This document shows positions 57,900-64,000 of a DNA stretch of 64,000 nucleotides, piece by piece. Under the pieces are notes generated by a model that searched no databases, was not told the DNA's origin, and saw only the letters and a list, made by a program, of their open reading frames with translations. Origin of the DNA: Lonicera japonica (Eukaryota; Streptophyta; Magnoliopsida; Dipsacales; Caprifoliaceae); contig CM038470.1 of NCBI GenBank assembly GCA_021464415.1, forward strand, positions 40,418,099 to 40,482,098, written 5' to 3'. Position 1 is the stretch's first letter; the number at the start of each line of letters is the position of its first letter. A program made the translations under genes and the position numbers.

Positions 57900-59130
57900 A
57901 GATATAGATTTTTTCAAAAAATAATATCTTAAAATAGATCTACCAAATGACTAATATTGGTTGGAACAATTCTTTCATAAACTCTCAAATTTGTTGGATC
58001 AATTGGCCATAAAAGGTTATCTTGAATGGCTAAAGAAAGTTAATAAAATCGATGCACTTGGTTTTAGAATAAATTTTGTTTTAAAAATTATACAAGAAAA
58101 ATGTATTGAAATTAAAGCTAAAAAGCAAATAAAGAAAATTCAAATTTCTAACAATAAATCTGGCCAAAAAAATGTCGTGATAGAATATTTAAAGAAAATT
58201 GGAAAGTTGGATATGAACCAATTTTCTCTTAAAAAAAGAAAAGAAGATTTAAATGGAAACCTTGGAAAAAGAAAACACGTTTTTTCTAAAATCAAGAAAT
58301 ATAGTATAAAAAGAAAATTTTATATTAAAAATAACAAATCAAATACTAAGAAAAAATGTAAATGTTTTATTTGTAATGAAGAAGATCATAATGCACGAGA
58401 TTATCTTAGAAAAGGAAAACGTGCAAAGAAAATGATAAAATTTATTTAAGAACAAGAATTAGAAGTATGTTATAGAAGTGAAATTGAAGAATATTCAAAA
58501 AGTAATGAAATTCTTTATGAAATGGAATTTGAATCGATTCAAATGATAAAGTAGTATTTTTTGACGAACACTGCTGAAATATGTCAAAATAATGAAAATG
58601 AGTTACAAATACTAACTCTACAGGATGTTGTTGGAGAAGAATTAACTTTTCCAAATGAACAATTAGCGCAATTAGAAAAAAAAACCTGACAAATGGTTAA
58701 AAAAGAAGGTATTTATAAATTATTTAGATATAAGCTAAATCTAAAAATTTTGATATATGAGCAAGAAAAACTCCTATATCAAAAAGTTTGCAAAAATAAG
58801 AATTAATATGTGATTACAATTTAGGCAAATTTAAATCAAATCAAATCAAATGAAATAAAATATATTATATTTAAAAAGGAATTATTAGCAATCAAAAAGT
58901 TTTATATTCATAGCCCCCAAAATTTTTTATTATTAGAACCGATAATCAAGCGGTTAAAGATTTTCTTATTAATAAAAGAAATGTACTTGAAGGAAGGAGA
59001 TTAAAATGGTATAACCAAATTGCAAAAAATGATCAAACTTTTTTATTTATATGATATTGATTACATAGAGTTTTTACATATATTGGAGGAGAGAAAATTA
59101 TACAATTTAACATATGCTTTTCTAAACATA
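57900..59130 (+). pseudogene. Endogenous pararetrovirus: coat-protein C-part and RNase H relic
   Basis: The frame 57961-58449 is Lys-rich and ends with a caulimovirus-type coat-protein zinc knuckle, CKCFICNEEDH (58357 on). The last Cys of the expected C-C-C-H-C set is Tyr (58402-58404). Stops follow at 58447, 58549 and 58687. From about 58790 the sequence jumps to an RNase H-like part (KELLAIKKF, then RTDNQ and RRLKWYNQ after a frameshift, 58880-59020). The reverse transcriptase that should lie between is absent. This is a broken chromosomal copy of a Caulimoviridae relative; genus not resolved. Confidence 0.8.
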
Positions 59131-59559
59131 CATTGTCTTTCTCCTTTTATAATAGATAAAGCATCTTCTACCAACAATTAAAAACAATATCAACATTAAA
59201 GATCCCAACAACATCACTATTCATAAAGTGATTTAATAGTAACATAATATTCACATACTTTTTGACTAAAGACAAATACATAAAGTAACTTTACGGTGGC
59301 TCCTTAAATTTTGTTTGCACAACTGGTTACGATTCCATGCAACTCTTATGATGGAAATAACACTTTATTCGATCCTTTACAACGTTTAATAACTTGTACA
59401 CTTGTCGTGTGCTGGATAAATTGTGTGGTCAATCAGCAGGTGTCAAATTCTTTGCCATCATGGATGTCGTTTTTCTTCAAACATTCCATTTAGTTAATGA
59501 GATTAGGTTCTCCAATGGAGTCCAATAAAGGACTATCATTAAGACTTGGAACTGAACCG
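59131..59559. other. Unassigned sequence between viral relics
   Basis: No motif recognised. The frame at 59311-59493 (60 codons) is unremarkable. Confidence 0.35.
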
Positions 59560-60380
59560 AGAGTGTAGTTTTGGATTTGATTTTCCATTCTTCAAGCATG
59601 GAATTTGATTGGAAAGAAAATAAGTTCCTAGCAATTGAATTGCTCAGAATTGAGTTGCATGAAAAATGTCAATTAAATGTATTTGAATGTCTTAATTTTG
59701 TACTCAAAAAATAGTGGTTGAATTATGGAATTTTTAATGTAGAAAAAATTATGGGTATTTTTTTTTACATAATTCTATAGTCATGATGGATTTTGTTTAA
59801 TTGATCTTGATTAGTAGACTTTAAATATTAAATTTTTATTAAATTTTGAATTTCGTATTTTAAGTTATAGCATTTTTAATGTAGAAAATTGGTAAAATTT
59901 TGTCTCGGAAAATGTGCAAGCAATTGTCTGGAAAATAAATATAAGCCCCCTCCATATAAATCTTGAAAACATTTTCTTTTCTTTTCTTTTCTTTTTTTTG
60001 GGGGGGGGGGGTCTTGTTTTTTTTTCTAGGCAATTGGCACATTTTTCGAGACAAAGTTTTTTACACACTTTCTACATTAAAAATGTCATAACTTAAAATA
60101 AAAAATTCAAAATTTAATAAAAATTTAATATTTAAAATCTACTAATCAAGCTCAATAAACAAAATCCATCATGACTATAGACTTATGTAAAAAAAAGACC
60201 AATAATTTTTTCTACATTAAAAATACCATACTACAACGTACGAATATTTTTCGGGTACAAAATTAAGGTAACCAAACACATTTAATTGACATTTTTCATT
60301 TAACTCAATTCTAGGCAATTCAATTGTCTAGAACTTATTTTCTTTCTATACAAATTCCATACTTGCAATCAAACACACCC
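59560..60380. mobile_element. Long foldback element inside the viral relic
   Basis: Arms of about 350 bp (about 59590-59935 and 60020-60375) are inverted copies. Examples are ATAGTCATGATGGATTTTGT at about 59779 against ACAAAATCCATCATGACTAT at about 60160, and CATTTTTAATGTAGAAAA near the middle. The loop has CTTTT repeats and a run of 10 or more G (60000-60010). The right end GGGTGTGTTTGATTG (reverse complement) is a common plant MITE-type end. It sits exactly where the minus-strand coat-protein relic stops. Target duplication not resolved. Confidence 0.75.
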
Positions 60381-60384
60381 TAAG

Positions 60385-61500
60385 AGTTTTAAAATTTTCA
60401 AGAAATTTGGTTTGTTCTTAAAGGATTCTTGTCTGTTCAAAAATCCTTTCGCAAATATTACTTATATTTATGCGAAATTCTTTTTTCAATGTTTTCATTT
60501 AAATCTTCTTTTTCGTTTTTTGAGAGAAAATTGGTCCACATCCAACTTTCCAATTTTCTTTTCATATTTTTTCGCAACATTTTTGCCCATATTTATTGTT
60601 AGAAATTTGATTTTTCTTTATTTGCCTTTTAGCTTTAATTTCAATACATTTTTCTTGTATAATTTTTAAAACAAAATTTATTCTAAAATCATGTGTATCG
60701 GTTTTATTAACTTTCTTTAGCCATTCAGGATAACCTCTTAATTATGGCTAGCTTATCCCATGGATTTGGGAGTTTATGTGAGAGTTGTTCCAACTAATAT
60801 TGGTTATTTGGTGAATCTAATTTAAAATAGTATTTTTTTTTAAAAAAGATCTACAAAATCGTCCAATTGACATGTATTACATAATTCGAGTTTTGATAAT
60901 ATGTAATATGCATCTTCTTGGACTTAGGTTTCTCTTGTACTTCCAATTAGATTTTCTTTAATTATTTTAACAAAATCATTTGAGATTTCATCGACATATT
61001 TAAATTTTTGAAGTAATGCGGATTTTTTATGTTTACCAACATTGAATTTTTTCCATTGTTGGAACCATTGAAAAACATTTTCTTAGAAAGTTGCAGTTAC
61101 ATAATCTAAGAACTTTTTTTTAGTCCATATATACTTTTCCATAATTAGTTATTAAAGATGGATAGTGATTGTGCCCAATCATTAATTGTTTGTTTTCGAT
61201 CTTTAAAAGGGACATTCCTCATATCAAGATAGGTACCATGTTGTGTAACTGACTATTTATTTAGATAATCTCTCTTAAGGTAATAAGAAATAGGCTCTTC
61301 CTAGTCATTTTTAGTACCACTAGTTGAAGTTTCTGTTATTTTGATAAAATCTTCTTTATCTATTGCAGGATTTTGCATAAATTCTTGAAATTCTTCCCAG
61401 TTAGAGAATTCTTTAAAGGTTCTTCTGCCTTTCTTTTTTTCTTTGTTTTCTTTTTCATCATCACATATAGTGTTTACTATATGAGATGGTTCTTGGTCTT
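60385..61500 (-). pseudogene. Endogenous pararetrovirus: coat-protein relic, inverted
   Basis: On the minus strand, from about 61500 down: an acidic/Lys-rich stretch, then NWEEFQEFMQNPAIDKEDFI (about 61410-61350), VPFKDRKQTINDWAQSL (about 61215-61165) and GYPEWLKKVNK (about 60737-60705). Order and motifs fit a caulimovirus coat protein. Many stops lie at positions where Trp would be expected, and there are shifts. About 380 bp (60465-60845) are an inverted, diverged copy of 57910-58290 on the plus strand. Confidence 0.75.
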
Positions 61501-61643
61501 CTTCATAAGATTAACATTAAATACGTGGTTTGTATTGGTTCTATAAATATTAAATAAAGAATGGTAGAAATTCCTCTTTTCCAACAACATAAATATAAAT
61601 GTGATCGAGAATTTTCATTGGTTAGAAAAGGAGAAATGACTCA
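61501..61643 (+). pseudogene. Endogenous pararetrovirus: pol piece before the solo LTR
   Basis: A short plus-strand piece with NIENFHWLEKE-like codons (61590-61632), plausible as the part between protease and reverse transcriptase. Its continuation at 63203 after the inserted LTR supports this. On its own it would not be recognised. Confidence 0.4.
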
Positions 61644-63197
61644 TGTTGACCTAAGGTCTTAATCTTATTTTGATAATAATAATAAATCAATCATGTGTAA
61701 TTTAACATGTTTTCTTGATATAAGTATATAGTTCATTTATTCGGAAAAATTCAAGAAAAACATGACAATGATCAATCTTTCACTATTCGATCATTGGACA
61801 AGACAAGGAAGATCAAATCTCTCAATGCAAATCATGAAACAAAAATGATCAAAAGACTATATGAAAAGCTTAAAGGAAAAAGCTTCAAATGAAGATCAAT
61901 CCGAAAAAACAAATCAAAGCATTCGAAGACTCGTTAATTTAGTAATTGAGTGAGTGCTTAAGATTTATGTAAAGTTATTTATTGATCAAATCCCTATAGC
62001 TCAAATGTATTCATGCATATTTTAAAGATTGATTCAAACAAGCTTGAAATTGAATTTATTTGAAAAACATCATTTTACAAAGACCGAGTTTCAAAATAAA
62101 TTAATATTAATTTTAAATGATCATATTTTAAGATCTAATAAAAATAGGTATCTTAGAAACATATCTTTGAGGTTCAAAAATCATTAGAATTTTATTTGGA
62201 ACAAAATTGTTAAATTGCAAAAATGTTTTTATTTTACATTTAAAATTCACTCAATTTTCGCATAGTTTTGATCTAACGGTAAGATGGAGGCCTTCCTGGA
62301 CTCCGATCATTTTGAAATTTTTACAGTAGTTAGAAAATATCTCTTATCACTTTTGACTAAAATTTGAGCATGATCCAACGGTCAAATTGGGAGAAATTAT
62401 CAAAACAAATTTGAATTTTTTGTCAAAACTAGCTGTTGGAAAGTTTGAAAATGTATACCTTTGACCCAAAACCTTTCTTAATCATCCCCAATGGCCATAT
62501 GGTTTTGCAAGCTATATATATGAGGTCCTAGACATGTTTTAACATACCTTGAATCATTCTAATACTCTATTATTCATATATTCAAATATACAAAGATTCA
62601 AGAACACATTTTGATCGATCTTTCATCTTTTGAGCTATATATTTTGATCAATCTTGATAACTCTAGTGTGAGTTTCATTTGTAATCTTTAAATACACTTG
62701 AGAGTTATTGTATTGGTGTGTATCACCACAAACAATTCATTCTTCATTTCAAAAGCGAGTTTGTCTCTTTGTAAAGCAAGAGAGCATATCTTATGAGAAT
62801 TCTAGTGGGTATAGCTACATTGTGAGTGTTGTGTGCATAACAACATTTGTATTGAAGTTTGATTTTCACCCGAAGAAGATTGAATAGTGAAAATTCTCGG
62901 AGAACTAACCAAGCGCGGACGTATGGTTTAGGAAACCGAACCGTGAGGACAAAAGTCTCGAGCTTCTAATTGGTTTAATCTTTCTAAACTCAAGCTCTCT
63001 TTTTAGTGCTGTATTATTACTTGTATTTTGAGATTGCTTATTTGCTTATCTTGGGATTGATTACTTGAAGTTTATTATTTTCTTAATATTGTTGCTTAGC
63101 TAAGTTGCTTTGCTTAAATATTTTAAAAATGTTTTAATTCTGCATTAAATTTTTAAAACCCTATTCACCCCCCTCTAGAGTCATTATCCGACCAACA
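61644..63197 (+). mobile_element. Sirevirus-like copia solo LTR, 1554 bp
   Basis: Starts TGTTGACCTAAGG and ends CGACCAACA. The stretch ACCCTATTCACCCCCCTCTAG (63160-63180) is typical of Sirevirus LTR 3' parts. The flanks ACTCA (61639-61643) and ACTCC (63198-63202) match at four of five bases. TATATATA at 62513-62520 is a candidate promoter TATA box. No PBS, gag or pol is attached, so it is a solo LTR. Confidence 0.8.
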
Positions 63198-63202
63198 ACT
63201 CC

Positions 63203-64000
63203 TATAATAAAAGTATTAGATGAAAGTCATTGGCTTTATGAAATTTTAAGAGAAACTTTTAGTGAAAACCCACTAAAATTATGAGATAAAAGTCTGAGAT
63301 ATTGCCAACTTAAACCAATAGATCTAAGTGTTATTATCAGAGTCAAACCAATGATTTATACTAGAAAAGATATAAATGAATTCGGTAATCAAATCAATGA
63401 ATTATTAAATACAAATCCCATTGAAGAAATAATGAGTCTACACTCTAGTCCATCATTTATGGTAAGAAACAATTATGAAATAAAAAGAGGAAAAGAAAGA
63501 ATAGTAATAAATTACAAACACTTAAATGAACAATTACTGTTTGATAGTTATTTTATCATAAGAAAAGATGTTTTGATTAATTAATCTAAAATTAAAAATA
63601 TATTTAGTAAATTCGATCGTAAATCAGGGTTCTAACAGTTAAAACTAACTGAAGAATCAAAACCTTTAACAATTTTTAGCACTCCAAAAGGACATCATCA
63701 ATGGAATAGTATACCTTTTGGGTTAAATATAACACCTCAAGTATTCTAACGATGGATGGATGAATTCTTTAAAGATCTTAAAGATTTCTGTGTTGTCTAT
63801 ATTGATGACATTTTGGTATTTTCTAATTCAATAGAAGAACATAAACAACATTTAAAGATATTAAGTAGTAAATTCCAAAACATGTTATAGTACTACCTCC
63901 AAAGCAAATAGAAATAGAAAAAACATAAATTGATTTTGCTTGGAACAATTTTAAATCAAGACGGTTTAAAATTACAAGATCATATAATCTCTAAAATTAG
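63203..64000 (+). pseudogene. Endogenous pararetrovirus: reverse transcriptase relic
   Basis: Plus-strand codons carry caulimovirus RT landmarks: VKPMIYTRKDINEFG (63342 on), HSSPSFMVRNNYEIKRGK (63438 on), FSKFDRKSGF (about 63604-63633), FSTPKGHHQW, PFGLN and the catalytic YIDDILVFS (about 63797-63823). In-frame stops are at about 63282, 63583, 63634, 63748 and 63889, several at codons where the family has Trp or Gln. It runs off the window end. This is a dead chromosomal copy of the same virus as the pieces at 57.9-61.6 kb. Confidence 0.87.

Noticed and set aside
57961..58449. A host CCHC zinc-finger protein gene
   Set aside because: Lys-rich composition, knuckle type, downstream RNase H-like part and nearby RT all point to a pararetroviral coat protein; stops follow in the same frame.
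1..64000. A new defence or biosynthetic gene system
   Set aside because: Only one cellular gene is supported; all other coding traces are retroelement or viral relics, so no gene cluster is claimed.

Overview
This is nuclear DNA of a flowering plant, probably a eudicot. The signs are a spliced family-17 glycoside hydrolase gene with plant-type GT-AG introns, a 5S-derived Cassandra-type TRIM, three Ty1/copia elements with plant-type primer-binding sites, hAT, Tourist and Mutator-like MITEs, and remnants of a caulimovirus-type pararetrovirus. I cannot name the species. Apart from one cellular gene, the window is transposable-element territory with many nested and decayed layers. I found no bacterial-type features, CRISPR arrays, tRNA genes or functional rRNA genes.

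Left part (1-17.6 kb): a nest of one family of non-coding elements of about 2.4-3.8 kb. Their ends are TGTAAC(A/G)CCC...GGG(C/T)GTTACA-like and they carry 5-bp target duplications, so they are best read as long solo LTRs. The outermost copy (G) was split by copy A (TSD GTAAG) and copy B (TSD CTTCA). B was split by copy C (TSD AGTAT). A carries an insertion made of two head-to-head Cassandra-like LTRs around a 70-bp core that still has a primer-binding site and a polypurine tract. Copies D and E follow, and copy F (TSD GTAAA) lies at 31.6-34.1 kb. Several copies carry, just upstream of a TATA-like promoter, a doublet of short palindromes. The palindrome sequence differs between subfamilies but is nearly the same within a copy. 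This is the most unusual pattern in the window.

Middle (19.4-43 kb): three copia elements. Copia-1 (19454-24691, +, TSD GTGAT) and Copia-3 (36983-42231, -, TSD TGTTG) are full length with both LTRs but have broken gag-pol. Copia-2 (26416-36010, +) is heavily decayed and interrupted by solo LTR F. By eye their LTR pairs differ by about 5%, 2% and 4%, so Copia-3 is the youngest. hAT-type MITEs lie at 25.5 and 42.4 kb, and several minisatellites fill the gaps.

Gene region (45.7-50.8 kb): one apparently intact three-exon gene for a secreted, GPI-anchored-type beta-1,3-glucanase (GH17 plus X8/CBM43, 484 aa). Its promoter/leader is tandemly duplicated, intron 1 begins with a triplicated splice-donor segment, and both introns contain MITE-like insertions.

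Right part (50.9-64 kb): a decayed copia reverse-transcriptase fragment split by a Tourist-like MITE, two copies of a fully inverted-repeat Mutator-like MITE, and then a scrambled endogenous pararetrovirus. In it, coat-protein segments lie in opposite orientations, separated by an 0.8-kb foldback element. A 1.55-kb Sirevirus-like solo LTR is inserted between two pol pieces. All viral reading frames are broken.
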